Below are positions 54,483 to 64,000 of a stretch of 64,000 nucleotides of DNA, piece after piece (position 1 is the stretch's first letter; the number at the start of each line of letters is the position of its first letter). Source of the DNA: Streptomyces diacarni (GTDB lineage Bacteria; Actinomycetota; Actinomycetes; Streptomycetales; Streptomycetaceae). The notes below the pieces were generated by a model that had not been told where the DNA came from, did no database searches, and saw only the letters and a program-made list of their open reading frames with translations. A program made the position numbers and the translations under genes. Location of the stretch: the NCBI RefSeq assembly GCF_003323715.1, contig NZ_QOIN01000025.1, positions 62,001 through 126,000 on the forward strand, written 5' to 3'.

Positions 54483-55022
54483 TCACTCCTGACGAGAGGC
54501 GACCCCCAGTCGCCTCGCCAGTCGCGGCACATCCACCCCGGCGCGGCGCAGCACCTCCACCCCGCGGCACTCCCGGTCGGCCACCACGCCGGCGAACAGG
54601 TCGATGCCCTCGGCCTCCTCCCGCCCCCGGCGCCGGGCACGCTCACCGGCGAGTTCCAGGGCCGCCCGCGCGCTGGGAGACCACCCCGGGACACCGCCGG
54701 GCTGCTCGGAGACGGCGGGAACGGCGCCCGAGTCCTCCAGGGCGCTCTGCCAGCGCAGTCCGTAGCCGATGCTGCGCTGGACGAGGTAGCCGAGGAGCTT
54801 GCCGACCTGGGGGCTACCGCCGTCCAGCAGATCCCAGGTGGAGCTGTCCGACTCCAGCAGGCTGTGCAGCAGGTGCGCCGTGTCGATCTGCCGGTCGCCG
54901 TCCCGCGCGGCCCGGCGGCGCGCGGTCGCCATCATGGCCGCCAACGCGTCGCTGACCTGCGGGTCGACGGCGTCGTCGGCCTCCGCTGCGGTCTGACGGC
55001 TGAACGGTGTAGGGCTGTGCAC
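54483..55022 (-). CDS. Clp N-terminal-domain protein without ATPase
   Basis: The 179-residue protein contains two Clp_N repeats only. QIDTAHLLHSLLESDSSTWD is near residue 45 and GIDLFAGVVADRECRGVEVL near residue 145. The AAA+ modules of ClpC/ClpB are absent. Such stand-alone N domains may act as adaptors or substrate-binding proteins. The GTG at 55022 was used. It may be transcribed with neighbouring genes, but no operon is certain. Confidence 0.83.
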   Translation of the reverse strand: MHSPTPFSRQTAAEADDAVDPQVSDALAAMMATARRRAARDGDRQIDTAHLLHSLLESDSSTWDLLDGGSPQVGKLLGYLVQRSIGYGLRWQSALEDSGAVPAVSEQPGGVPGWSPSARAALELAGERARRRGREEAEGIDLFAGVVADRECRGVEVLRRAGVDVPRLARRLGVASRQE

Positions 55023-55144
55023 ACGACCACCACATCACACACACCTGTGCCGTTTCATCGGCGCCCCGTGGCATATGCCCCTCCCCCGGTGGGTGGGCAG
55101 GACGTCGGACGCCTCCTCCTCGGGGAGGAGACGTCCGACGTTGC

Positions 55145-55837
55145 TCAGTCCTCTTCCGCCAGGATCAGGTAGAGGCTCTTCCTGGCGTCGTTGACGACGC
55201 GCAGCGCCTTCTCCCGCTGCTCGGGTGTGCCGGTCGCCCACACCTGCTGGAAGGCGGCCGTCAGTCCGCCCGCCGCCGTGCGGACCTCGTGCAGCGCCTC
55301 CCAGTCGGCCCCGCGGCCCGCGTCCTCCCAGGGCGCCTCCGCGCCGGCCTCGGCCTCGGAGGTGCCCGCCTCGGTGAGCGAGAAGTGCTTCTTGCCCCCC
55401 TCGCTCTCGCTGCTGATCAGACCCTCGTCCTCCAGCAGCTGGAGAGTCGGGTAGACGGAGCCCGGGCTGGGCTTCCAGGCGCCGCCGCTGCGCTCGGCGA
55501 TCTCCTGGATCATCTCGTACCCGTGCATGGGGCGCTCCTTGAGCAGCGCGAGGATCGAGGCGCGCACGTCGCCGCGCCGGGCGCGGCCGCGGGGACCACC
55601 GCGGCCGCGCGGACCGCGCCCGCCGAAGGGGCCGCCCCCGCCGAACGGCGGGCCGAAGGGGCCGAAGGCCGCGCGCCCCTGGCCTCGCCGGTCCCCGCCG
55701 CCGTGCGGGCCGCAGGGGCGCCCCGCCTCGGGGCCCTCGACGCCGTACCCCGGCCCAGGGCCGTACCTCCTGGGGCCGTGCTCCATGCCGTGACGCTTGC
55801 CGCGCTCCTTGCCGTGTTCCATTCCGAAGGGATACAT
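55145..55837 (-). CDS. PadR-family transcriptional regulator
   Basis: The 230-residue regulator has an unusual N-terminal low-complexity region of about 85 residues rich in Gly, Arg, His and Pro (for example GPFGPPFGGGGPFGG). It is followed by a PadR winged helix (VRASILALLKERPMHGYEMIQ) and a C-terminal dimerisation helix. It is divergent from PhzF-like gene with the palindrome CGATATATCG between them, so it probably represses that gene and itself. Confidence 0.9.
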   Translation of the reverse strand: MYPFGMEHGKERGKRHGMEHGPRRYGPGPGYGVEGPEAGRPCGPHGGGDRRGQGRAAFGPFGPPFGGGGPFGGRGPRGRGGPRGRARRGDVRASILALLKERPMHGYEMIQEIAERSGGAWKPSPGSVYPTLQLLEDEGLISSESEGGKKHFSLTEAGTSEAEAGAEAPWEDAGRGADWEALHEVRTAAGGLTAAFQQVWATGTPEQREKALRVVNDARKSLYLILAEED

Positions 55838-55883
55838 CGCTGACTCCTCTCAGATACGTCTCGAACTAGTTGCGATGCCTCAA

Positions 55884-55893
55884 CGATATATCG
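55884..55893. promoter_or_regulatory. PadR-type palindrome
   Basis: CGATATATCG is a perfect 10-bp palindrome in an otherwise G/C-rich region, 47 bp upstream of the PadR start. Confidence 0.6.
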
Positions 55894-55980
55894 GAAACCA
55901 TCGGGCGACAAGTCTCACCGAACCACCTGCCGCCTATGGGCCGTGTGCCGGGCCCACGCGGTCCCCGTACCGTCGCGGCC

Positions 55981-56832
55981 ATGAGAATCCGCACCGTCGA
56001 CGCCTTCACCGCACGCGCCTACGCGGGCAACCCCGCCGCGGTCGTCCTGCTGGACGGCGAAGCACCCCACGCCTTCCCGGCCGACGCGAGCCTCCAGGCG
56101 CTCGCCGCCGAGATGAACCTGGCCGAGACCGCCTTCGCCCACCCGCTGGCCGACGACCCGGAAGCCGACTGGGCGCTGCGCTGGTTCACGCCGACGACGG
56201 AGGTGGACCTGTGCGGGCACGCCACGCTGGCGACCGCGCACCTGCTCGCGGAGGACGGCGCGCTGCCCGAGGGCGGGCGCGTCCGGTTCCGCACGCGCAG
56301 CGGGGTACTCAGCGCCTCCCTGGAACCGGACTCCACCCTCACCCTGGACTTCCCCACCGCCACGCTGACGGAGGTTTCGGTACCGGACGGTGCCGTGGAG
56401 GCTCTCGGCGCGCCCGTGCCGGCCGCGTGGGACACCGGCGGCCTGGGGATGCTCGTCCTGGAGATCGCCGACGAGGCGACGCTGCGCGGGCTGGCGCCCG
56501 ACCTCGCGGCCGTGTCCGCGCTGCCCAGCCCCGCGGTGCTCCTGACGGCCGCCGCGGCGCCGCCCGCGCGCGAGGACGCACCCGAGCCCCCGTACGACTT
56601 CGTCTCGCGGTTGTTCGCCCCCGCGCAGGGCATCCCCGAGGACCCCGTCACCGGCAGCGCCCACACCGCGCTCGCGCCGCTGTGGTCACGGCGCCTCGGA
56701 CGCGCGGAACTGACCGGCCTCCAAGTCTCCCGGCGTACCGGCTACGTGCGCACCACGCTGCGGGGCGCGCGCACACTGCTCGGCGGCAGCGCCGTCACCG
56801 TGCTGGACGCCACCCTGCACGCCCCGCTGTGA
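55981..56832 (+). CDS. PhzF-family isomerase-like protein
   Basis: The 283-residue protein has the two-lobed PhzF/diaminopimelate-epimerase fold. DAFTARAYAGNPAAVVLL is the N-terminal signature, NLAETAF carries the catalytic Glu, and DLCGHATLATAHLL and DPVTGSAHTALAPL bind the carboxylate. Reaction unknown outside phenazine producers. ATG 55981 gives the family start. PadR is divergent. Confidence 0.92.
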   Translation: MRIRTVDAFTARAYAGNPAAVVLLDGEAPHAFPADASLQALAAEMNLAETAFAHPLADDPEADWALRWFTPTTEVDLCGHATLATAHLLAEDGALPEGGRVRFRTRSGVLSASLEPDSTLTLDFPTATLTEVSVPDGAVEALGAPVPAAWDTGGLGMLVLEIADEATLRGLAPDLAAVSALPSPAVLLTAAAAPPAREDAPEPPYDFVSRLFAPAQGIPEDPVTGSAHTALAPLWSRRLGRAELTGLQVSRRTGYVRTTLRGARTLLGGSAVTVLDATLHAPL

Positions 56833-56854
56833 CCCGGCGCGCCCACCGGGCCGC

Positions 56855-57670
56855 TCACGGGGTCGGCAGCCAGTCGACCCTCCCCGCCAGGAGCGCGTAG
56901 CCGATGAAGGCGACGATGTCGATCAGGGCGTGGGCGGCGACGAGCGGCCCCACCCGCCGCCACCTGAGGTAGAGAAGGCCGAAGACCACGCCCATCGCCA
57001 GGTTTCCGAGGAACCCTCCGATGCCCTGGTAGAGGTGGTACGAGCCGCGCAGCACCGCGCCGGCCGCGAGCGCTGCCACGGGCGACCAGCCCAACTGGCC
57101 CAGCCTGCGCAGCAGATAGCCGACGACGATGACCTCCTCCAGCACCGAGTTCTGCACGGCCGAGGCGATCAGCACCGGATACTTCCACCACACGTCGGGC
57201 AGCGACTCGGGCTCCACGGTGAGGTTGAAGCCGTTCGCCTGCGCCAGCAGGTAGAAGCCGATGCCGCAGCCGCCGATGCCGGCGGCCACCGCTGCGCCCC
57301 AGCCCAGATCGAACCCCGGCCTGCGCCGGTCGAGACCCAGCGCCCGCAGCCCGCCCGCCCCCTCCCGGGTGAGCAGGTGCGCCACCAGCGCCACCGGCAC
57401 CAGCGCGGTGGCGATGCCGAACAGCTGCCACGCCAGGTCGAGCCAGGGCCGTCCGGGCGCCTGCGAGGAGTTGAGCCGCGCCGCCTGGTCGCCCAGCCCG
57501 CCCGGCTGCGTCAGCGCACCGACGAAGCTGATCAGCGAGGAGATGCCGCTGGCCCCCAGCGAGAGCGCCAGAACGAGCAGCACCTCCGTACGGAGTGTGC
57601 GCCGCCTGGCTCCCTCTTCGGGGAAGGCCGCCGCGGTGGGCGGCGGGTTGTCGGGCGCCTGTCCGCGCAC
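56855..57670 (-). CDS. CPBP-family intramembrane protease homologue
   Basis: The 271-residue membrane protein has about eight helices and the CPBP (Abi/CAAX) motifs: EEVIVVGYLLRR, in which the Arg of the classical EExxxR is replaced by Val, a His in GSYHLYQG and HALID in the last motif. Relatives are proteases or bacteriocin-immunity proteins. GTG 57670 has AGGAGG six bases upstream; an ATG at 57688 would place that site inside the coding region. Confidence 0.86.
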   Translation of the reverse strand: MRGQAPDNPPPTAAAFPEEGARRRTLRTEVLLVLALSLGASGISSLISFVGALTQPGGLGDQAARLNSSQAPGRPWLDLAWQLFGIATALVPVALVAHLLTREGAGGLRALGLDRRRPGFDLGWGAAVAAGIGGCGIGFYLLAQANGFNLTVEPESLPDVWWKYPVLIASAVQNSVLEEVIVVGYLLRRLGQLGWSPVAALAAGAVLRGSYHLYQGIGGFLGNLAMGVVFGLLYLRWRRVGPLVAAHALIDIVAFIGYALLAGRVDWLPTP

Positions 57671-57857
57671 ACGAACCTCCTGTTGCATATGCCGTCTTGG
57701 CCTCGCTCGGGCGATCACGCCTCACCCGCCCCGTCACCACGCTAGGGTCACGGCAGCAGGTACAGGATCGTGCGCGGCAACCGGGGGGACGAGCGCCGAC
57801 GGGGTGTGCCGCGCTCCCCCACCGGCGCCGGATGGCTTCCGGGAGGGCGATCACGCC

Positions 57858-59723
57858 ATGCCACGACACAGCTTGCCCGACGACTCCGGTGCGCCCGGGT
57901 CGCGGGGGCCCCACGCCGGGCAGCGGTCCGGGCGCGGGGGCACCCGTACGCGGCACGGCACGCGCGGGCGCGCACGCCGGCGCACCGTGTCCCTCGCCGT
58001 GGGTCTGGTTATCGCGCTGGGGGCGGGAACCGTCGTCGCCACGCGCACCGGAGTGCTCCCCTTCGGCGGTGCGTGCGACGGGTCGACGGTCGAGCTGCGC
58101 GTGGCCGCCGCGCCCGCGATCGCCCCCGCCCTCCGGGCCGTCGCCGACCGGGCGCGCGAGGAGAACGCCAGATCGGACGGGCAGTGCCTGGACGTTCACG
58201 TCGGCGAGCGTACCGGCGCCGAGATGGCGGCCGCGCTCAGAAGAGGCGGCGGGAAAGCGACGGAGGACGTCGACGTCTGGCTGCCGGACTCGCGGATATG
58301 GACGGACCGCGCGTCCTCCTCCTCGGGCAGGGACACCGGTCTGCGCCCGCTGGGAAGCGTCGCCAGCTCACCGCTGACCCTGGCAGCCGTCCCCGCGGCG
58401 GCCGAGGAGCTGGGCTGGCCCGGAAAGACCTACTCGTGGGCGCAGCTCGCCGCCGCCGCGAACGGCGAGGGCGACCTGCGCGTCGGCACCGCCGACCCGG
58501 TCCGCAGCGCGACGGGCCTGCTGGCCCTCACCCGGATCCAGAGCGCGACGGCAGGAAAGGACGCGGACGTCTCCCGGACGGCGGCCGCCGCGGCCGCCAG
58601 ACAGCTCGCCGAGCGCACCGCGCCCGGCGACTCTCAGGTCCTGGCGACCCTGCCGCACGACACTTCCCGCGCCGAGTTGGGCAATCCGCGGCGCAACCAG
58701 GCCCTTCTCCTGTCCGAGCAGGCCGCCTACGCGCACAACAGGAAGCGGGGCGGCGCGCCGGAGCTGCGGCTGTTCTACCCCGGCTCCACGAAGGACGGCT
58801 CCACGAACGACGGCTCCACCGTCCTGGACTATCCGTACACGCTGCTGGAGACCGGCGAGCGCGACACCGCGACCAGTCGGGCCGCCACCCGTTTCCAGAC
58901 TCTCCTGGGCGGCGCCGCGGGCCGCCGGGAGCTGCGGCGGCACGGCTTCAGGACACCGGACGGCGAGGCCGCCGGGGGCGTGGCGCGCATCGCCGGGGCC
59001 CGCGCCCCCCAGCCCTACACGGCCACGCCGGGCGAGCCGCCCGCCACCGAGGACGTCCGCACGGCGCTGGGCATGTGGGCGATCACCGTGCAGAGCGCCC
59101 GCTTCACCCTGGTGGTCGACGCCTCGGCCTCGATGGCCGCGCCCGTGCCCGGCCGCCCCGGACAGTCCCGGATGGATGTCACCAAGGCCTCGTTGCTGCA
59201 GGGGCTGACCCAGTTCACGCCGCAGGACGAGGTGGGGCTGTGGGAGTTCTCCACCCGGCTGGCCCAGGGCAGGGACTACCGCGAGCTGGTGCCGCCGCGC
59301 CGGCTCGGCCACGAGGACGGCGACGGAGTGACCCAGCGGTCCCGGCTGACCAAGGCGTTCGCGGGCATGAAGCCCATCCCCGGCGGCGCGACGGGGCTCT
59401 ACGACACGACCCTGGCCGCCTACGAGCAGGCACGGAAGCAGTACGCGAAGGGCAGGTTCAACGCACTCGTCGTCCTGACCGACGGCGCCAACGAGGACCC
59501 CGGCAGCATCTCGCGCGCCGAACTGGTGGCCGAGCTGGAACAGTTGAGCGAGCACAAGGCGCCGTTACCGCTCATCGCGATCGCCGTGGGACCCGACGCC
59601 GACGAGAAGGCCGCCGAAGAGCTCGCGAAGGCGACCGGCGGCTCCGCCCACCAGGTCAGCGACCCGGCCCAGATCCACCAGGTGATCCTCAAGGCGATCG
59701 TGGAGGCGGGCAGCCGCGGCTGA
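57858..59723 (+). CDS. VWA-domain protein with an SBP-like N-terminal part
   Basis: The 621-residue protein has a basic N-terminus, one membrane helix near residues 43-62, an extracytoplasmic region resembling a type 2 periplasmic binding fold (VELRVAAAPAIAPAL, DVDVWLPDSRIW) and a C-terminal von Willebrand A domain. Its MIDAS motif is VVDASASMAA near residue 425, with a later Thr in GATGLYDT and Asp in VVLTDGANEDP. It probably acts in cell-surface interaction. GGGAGGG lies about ten bases before ATG 57858. Confidence 0.88.
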   Translation: MPRHSLPDDSGAPGSRGPHAGQRSGRGGTRTRHGTRGRARRRTVSLAVGLVIALGAGTVVATRTGVLPFGGACDGSTVELRVAAAPAIAPALRAVADRAREENARSDGQCLDVHVGERTGAEMAAALRRGGGKATEDVDVWLPDSRIWTDRASSSSGRDTGLRPLGSVASSPLTLAAVPAAAEELGWPGKTYSWAQLAAAANGEGDLRVGTADPVRSATGLLALTRIQSATAGKDADVSRTAAAAAARQLAERTAPGDSQVLATLPHDTSRAELGNPRRNQALLLSEQAAYAHNRKRGGAPELRLFYPGSTKDGSTNDGSTVLDYPYTLLETGERDTATSRAATRFQTLLGGAAGRRELRRHGFRTPDGEAAGGVARIAGARAPQPYTATPGEPPATEDVRTALGMWAITVQSARFTLVVDASASMAAPVPGRPGQSRMDVTKASLLQGLTQFTPQDEVGLWEFSTRLAQGRDYRELVPPRRLGHEDGDGVTQRSRLTKAFAGMKPIPGGATGLYDTTLAAYEQARKQYAKGRFNALVVLTDGANEDPGSISRAELVAELEQLSEHKAPLPLIAIAVGPDADEKAAEELAKATGGSAHQVSDPAQIHQVILKAIVEAGSRG

Positions 59724-59744
59724 CCCGCCCTGGCAGACCCCGCG

Positions 59745-61241
59745 TCAGAGTCCGTCGTCCCACGTGTGGACGGCCGCACCGTCGGCGGCCCGGTCGCAGT
59801 AGGCGCGGGTGACCGCGGCCAGCGCCTTGTCGCGGTCGAGCCCCGACTCCAGCGCGCCGCGGTAGGCGGACGCCTGCCAGGAGGCGCCGTTGACCCCGCG
59901 CCTGCACCGCTCCTCGATCACCGTCAGGCAGCGGTCGCGGTCCGCGGGCTCCACGCCCCATGCGTCGAGCCCGGCGGCGGCGAGCGGCAGCAGCTCCTCG
60001 CGCACCAACCGGGTGGCGGGCCGCCGCACGAGTCCCGAGCCCCGCCCCGAGCGCGGCCACCACAGCTCCGCTTCGATGCCGTGGCGGCAGGCGGCGTCGA
60101 AGTTGCGCTCCGCGTACGCGAACGGCATGCGGTTCCACACCGGCCGCGGGTCGTCGGCCAGCGCCCGCACCAGCCCGTAGTAGAACGCGGTGTTGGCCAG
60201 CACGTCTGTCACCGTCGGGCCCGCGGGCAGCACCCGGTTCTCCACCCGCAGGTGCGGCGCCCCGTCCATGACGCCGTAGACCGGGCGGTTCCAGCGGTAG
60301 ACGGTGCCGTTGTGCAAGGTCAGCTCCGGCAGCGAGGGCACCCCGCCGGCGGCGAGCACCCGCTGCGGGTCCTCCTCGTCGCGCAGGGGCAGCAGGGCGG
60401 GGAAGTAGCGGGCGTTCTCGTCGAACAGGTCGTACGCCGAGGAGATCCAGCGCTCGCCGAACCAGGTGCGAGGGCGCACGCCCTGTGCCCGCAGCTCCGG
60501 CGACCGGGTGTCGGTCGCCTGGAGGAAGAGGGGGATCCGCGACTCGCGCCACAACTCGTGGCCGAACAGGAAGGGCGAGTTGGCCCCCATGGCGATCTGC
60601 GCCCCGGCGATGGCCTGGGCCGCGTTCCACACGTCGGCGAACCGTCCTGGCGTCACCTGCAGATGCAACTGCACCGAGGTGCAGGCGGACTCGGGCGCTA
60701 TCGACTCGGACGTGGTCGTCAGGTGTTCGACCCCGTCGATGTCGAGAGTGATCTCCTCGCCTCTGGCCGCCATGATCTGGTCGTTGAGCAGCCGGTAGCG
60801 GTCCATGTCGGTGAGGTTGGCCACCGTCAGGTCCCGGGGCGTCAGCGTCGGCAGGGTTCCGATCATCACGATGCGCGCCTCGGCCTGGCGGGCCTGGCGA
60901 TCCGCGTAGGCGAGGCCCGTCCGCAGTTCCTCGGCGAGCTGGTCGAGAACGCGGCCCGAGAGCGCGTGCGGCACGATATTCACTTCGAGGTTGAACTGTC
61001 CCAGTTCGGTCTGGAAATCGGAGCTCGCGATCCGCTGGAGAACCTCGGCATTCACCATGAGCGGCTGGCCCTGGGCGTCCGCGAGATTCAGCTCGATCTC
61101 CAATCCCATCAGGTTCCTGGGACGGTCGAACCTCTTCTCTTCCAGAAGCTGCCACAGCCCCTCCAGGCACTTGTGCAGCTTCTGCCGGTACCGCCGCCGG
61201 TCGGACAGGTCGAACCTGTCGGCGACGACCTTCTCTCCCAT
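59745..61241 (-). CDS. Glutamate-cysteine ligase family 2 (GCS2-type)
   Basis: The 498-residue enzyme matches the GCS2 family: NLMGLEIELNLADAQG, ELGQFNLEVNIVPHAL and TTSESIAPESACTSVQLHLQ contain the ATP/glutamate-binding acidic and His residues. It may make gamma-glutamyl amides rather than glutathione, since actinobacteria use mycothiol. EgtA (ergothioneine) is a possible related role but partner egt genes are not present here. ATG 61241 is the family-type start. Confidence 0.88.
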   Translation of the reverse strand: MGEKVVADRFDLSDRRRYRQKLHKCLEGLWQLLEEKRFDRPRNLMGLEIELNLADAQGQPLMVNAEVLQRIASSDFQTELGQFNLEVNIVPHALSGRVLDQLAEELRTGLAYADRQARQAEARIVMIGTLPTLTPRDLTVANLTDMDRYRLLNDQIMAARGEEITLDIDGVEHLTTTSESIAPESACTSVQLHLQVTPGRFADVWNAAQAIAGAQIAMGANSPFLFGHELWRESRIPLFLQATDTRSPELRAQGVRPRTWFGERWISSAYDLFDENARYFPALLPLRDEEDPQRVLAAGGVPSLPELTLHNGTVYRWNRPVYGVMDGAPHLRVENRVLPAGPTVTDVLANTAFYYGLVRALADDPRPVWNRMPFAYAERNFDAACRHGIEAELWWPRSGRGSGLVRRPATRLVREELLPLAAAGLDAWGVEPADRDRCLTVIEERCRRGVNGASWQASAYRGALESGLDRDKALAAVTRAYCDRAADGAAVHTWDDGL

Positions 61242-61747
61242 CGGGGGCTTCCTCCCTGCTCGTGGCTGGCGCCGGGATATCTTTGGGGCCTACGTGGCCG
61301 AGCGTGCACCGATAATGCCCTGCCTGGCCGTGGATAACGCCTGCCGGGGCTGACCGGGCGGGTAACTGCCGCTAGGCTGGCGCATGTCGGACGGCACATT
61401 CCTTCGGCATACGGCAGCGTCCCAGCCCAGCGGCATCTCCTTGTGAGAAACACCGACCACAACAGGCCGACCGCGTTTCCTCCCGCGCCCGAGGTCAAAC
61501 CCGTTCACCCGTCGTCAGCGCAGGTGAAAGGCGCGGCGATTCGGCCGGTTATCCCCTTTCGGTAAACACCGGCGCACGTTAGCGGAAACCTCTCTCGAAC
61601 ACATCTCGTATAAACTGCACGAACGAGGCAGAGACTTGGCGACCCCACCCGCCGTCGACCCCTCCCGCCGCGCTCGCGGCCCTTCGCGCCGACACCGCAG
61701 TCGCGCCCCCGCCAGCACCGTGTGTCTCCCGAGAGAGGCGACCCGCC
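61242..61747. other. 506-bp intergenic region
   Basis: No gene is supported. The most A/T-rich part, about 61572-61622, includes TATAAA near 61609 and may hold the promoter for the gene at 61748. Confidence 0.4.
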
Positions 61748-62452
61748 ATGCCGCTGCACGTATCCGAGGCCCCCGCCCCAGCCCTGCGCAGTGTCCTGAC
61801 CGCCCTCGGCTCGCCGACGGCCGTCAGAGGTACCCGCGCCCCCGCGACCCTGCGCGCGGCCCAGGGCCAGCTGCGTCCCGAACTCCCGCTGCCCGCCTAC
61901 GAGATGGCCCGCGTGGCGCCGCGCACACAGGAGCGGGCGCACGCGCGCGACCACGCCGGTCAGGCGGCACCCGGCCCCCTCACCCGCCTGACCGGCTGGC
62001 GTTTCCTGCTGCGCGACGAGACGAGCGAGGCCGCAGGGCCGCACGGCGCGGCCCACGCCGGCACCGCCGAAGCCGTCCTGACCGCGGACGGCTGGGCCTT
62101 CGGCCAGTTCCGGCAGGGCCCCTACGTGCTGTCCACAGTGCGGGCGATGCACCAGGCCGAGGCGCTGCCGACGCCCTACCAGCCGCGGCTGCTGTCCGTC
62201 CCGGAGCTGTACATGCTCACCCTGTGGCTCCACCGGGACACCTCCGCCGACCCGGCCGAGGGCGAGCCCGAACCGGCCGACCTGCTGATCCCACTGGCCC
62301 CCGCGCCGCCCGGTATCGCCGCCCACACGGCGCACCGCGTCGACGCGCTGCTGCCCGTGCTGACCCGCCGGCTGGTCACGGCCACTGGCACGAGCACCCC
62401 TTCGGCTGCTTCCGGCACCCAGACGGCCCCGCTGCTGCGCACCTCCGCCTGA
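61748..62452 (+). CDS. Conserved actinobacterial hypothetical protein
   Basis: The 234-residue protein begins MPLHVSEAPAPALRSVL and has no recognised domain. The central part includes LTRLTGWRFLLRDET and PTPYQPRLLSVPELYML. No signal peptide or membrane helix is apparent, so it is probably cytoplasmic. GAGAGGCGAC precedes ATG 61748. It is conserved-looking in base composition, and no function can be assigned. Confidence 0.75.
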   Translation: MPLHVSEAPAPALRSVLTALGSPTAVRGTRAPATLRAAQGQLRPELPLPAYEMARVAPRTQERAHARDHAGQAAPGPLTRLTGWRFLLRDETSEAAGPHGAAHAGTAEAVLTADGWAFGQFRQGPYVLSTVRAMHQAEALPTPYQPRLLSVPELYMLTLWLHRDTSADPAEGEPEPADLLIPLAPAPPGIAAHTAHRVDALLPVLTRRLVTATGTSTPSAASGTQTAPLLRTSA

Positions 62453-62813
62453 CAGCCGTCCCCACCGGCGTGCCGCGGCACGCGCCGTGTACGCCGGTCT
62501 GCTCGTCGTAGACGGATCAACTGCCCACCGGCGCGCACGTCGTGACCACACGGCCCGCCGCTCCTGCCCCGGACGTACGGGTTCCTTTCGGCGGTCTCAA
62601 CCCGCCGCGGACACCGAACCGTTGGACGCAACCGCCCGCACGGGTGACGCGTCTGAGCGGTTGGGTACATGCTGACGCGAAATCCCTGCGGATTCGGGCC
62701 GGCGGCGGAACACTGTGAGAGGGACCGAACGGACCACGGTTTACGGGGGAACGGCCATGCAGAGCAAGCGCCGCAGGACAGACGCCATCACACGACGGAA
62801 GACGACAGCGACA

Positions 62814-63017
62814 ATGTGCCAGCACCAGCCACTGTGCCCGACAGCCGACTCCGCCGACAGGGAGGCCGCGCACCCCGTGGCCTACCACCCCGAGCAGGGC
62901 TGGAGCCTGCTCTGCAACGGGGTCCTCCTCTTCGAGGACACCGGCGAGTTGCTGCCGGACGGCCAGATCATCGCACCGCACCGGCCGCTCCGCACCCGGC
63001 ATGTGACGGCCGCCTGA
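62814..63017 (+). CDS. DUF5999 small Cys/His protein
   Basis: The 67-residue protein begins MCQHQPLCPTADSAD and contains AAHPVAYHPEQGWSLLCNGV and LFEDTGELLPDGQ, the pattern of DUF5999, which is restricted largely to streptomycetes. Three Cys and several His suggest metal binding. ATG 62814 is the family start; an in-frame ATG at 62757 has a GGGGGA ribosome site six bases upstream and could add 19 residues. The 300-bp spacer before it is otherwise unremarkable. Confidence 0.8.
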   Translation: MCQHQPLCPTADSADREAAHPVAYHPEQGWSLLCNGVLLFEDTGELLPDGQIIAPHRPLRTRHVTAA

Positions 63018-63037
63018 GGGCCGCGCCCGGCACCGGG

Positions 63038-63085
63038 CACGTGTCGGGCCCTGTGCGGCGCGCCCCGCACAGGGCCCGACACGTG
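63038..63085. terminator. Perfect 21-bp bidirectional hairpin terminator
   Basis: Bases 63038-63058 (starting CACGTGTCGGGCCC) pair perfectly with 63065-63085 around a 6-nt loop, between the convergent DUF5999 and gcvP genes. Confidence 0.9.
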
Positions 63086-63123
63086 AGCCCGCTCGCCGCC
63101 TCGTGGGCGGCGGCGGTGCCTGC

Positions 63124-64000
<877 letters not shown>

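Overview
The window is chromosomal DNA of a very G+C-rich actinobacterium, almost certainly Streptomyces or a close relative. Supporting signs are the strong third-position G/C bias, frequent GTG and TTG starts with AGGAG-type ribosome sites, leaderless starts behind TANNNT boxes, lineage-typical small proteins (DUF6343, DUF6011, DUF5999, a chaplin-like peptide), and many paired TetR, XRE, PadR and MocR regulators. I see no tRNA, rRNA or CRISPR array.

Region 1 (1-31.2 kb) looks like core chromosome. It holds the end of a DUF885 metallohydrolase, the SbcC/SbcD nuclease operon, a YigZ-type protein, small enzymes, an XRE-cupin regulator divergent from a DMT exporter, envelope and membrane genes (DedA, TVP38, UppP, a TatA-like set of small hypothetical proteins, a chaplin-like peptide, Lnt), a reduced EF-Tu-like GTPase coupled to a spermidine-synthase-like protein, a FAD monooxygenase/TetR pair, uracil-DNA glycosylase, an orphan peptide-binding lipoprotein and two short-chain dehydrogenases.

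Region 2 (about 31.3-48.6 kb) is an accessory, partly decayed region. It begins with a coupled HipA-like kinase/DUF3037 pair that abuts a frameshifted integrase remnant. It then carries a TetR regulator with a DJ-1/PfpI protein and a haloperoxidase-type hydrolase, all three sharing one 16-bp operator. A second TetR/enoyl-CoA hydratase pair, a GMC oxidoreductase, an esterase, a P450, a small kinase and an MFS drug exporter/TetR pair follow. Between these lie broken pieces of a metallo-beta-lactamase-fold protein, an aldo-keto reductase and at least three transposases.

Region 3 (48.9-64 kb) returns to conserved content: two CrcB fluoride channels, an isochorismatase-fold protein without the usual catalytic residues, two PNPOx-like flavin proteins (one divergent from a MocR regulator), an EamA exporter, a Clp N-domain protein, a PadR/PhzF pair, a CPBP protease homologue, a VWA-domain surface protein, a GCS2-type glutamate-cysteine ligase, DUF5999 and the C-terminal part of glycine decarboxylase GcvP.

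The most informative non-coding signals are six regulator-associated operator candidates, several strong bidirectional hairpin terminators, and a recurring pattern in which the last codons and stop of a gene are duplicated in short tandem arrays.
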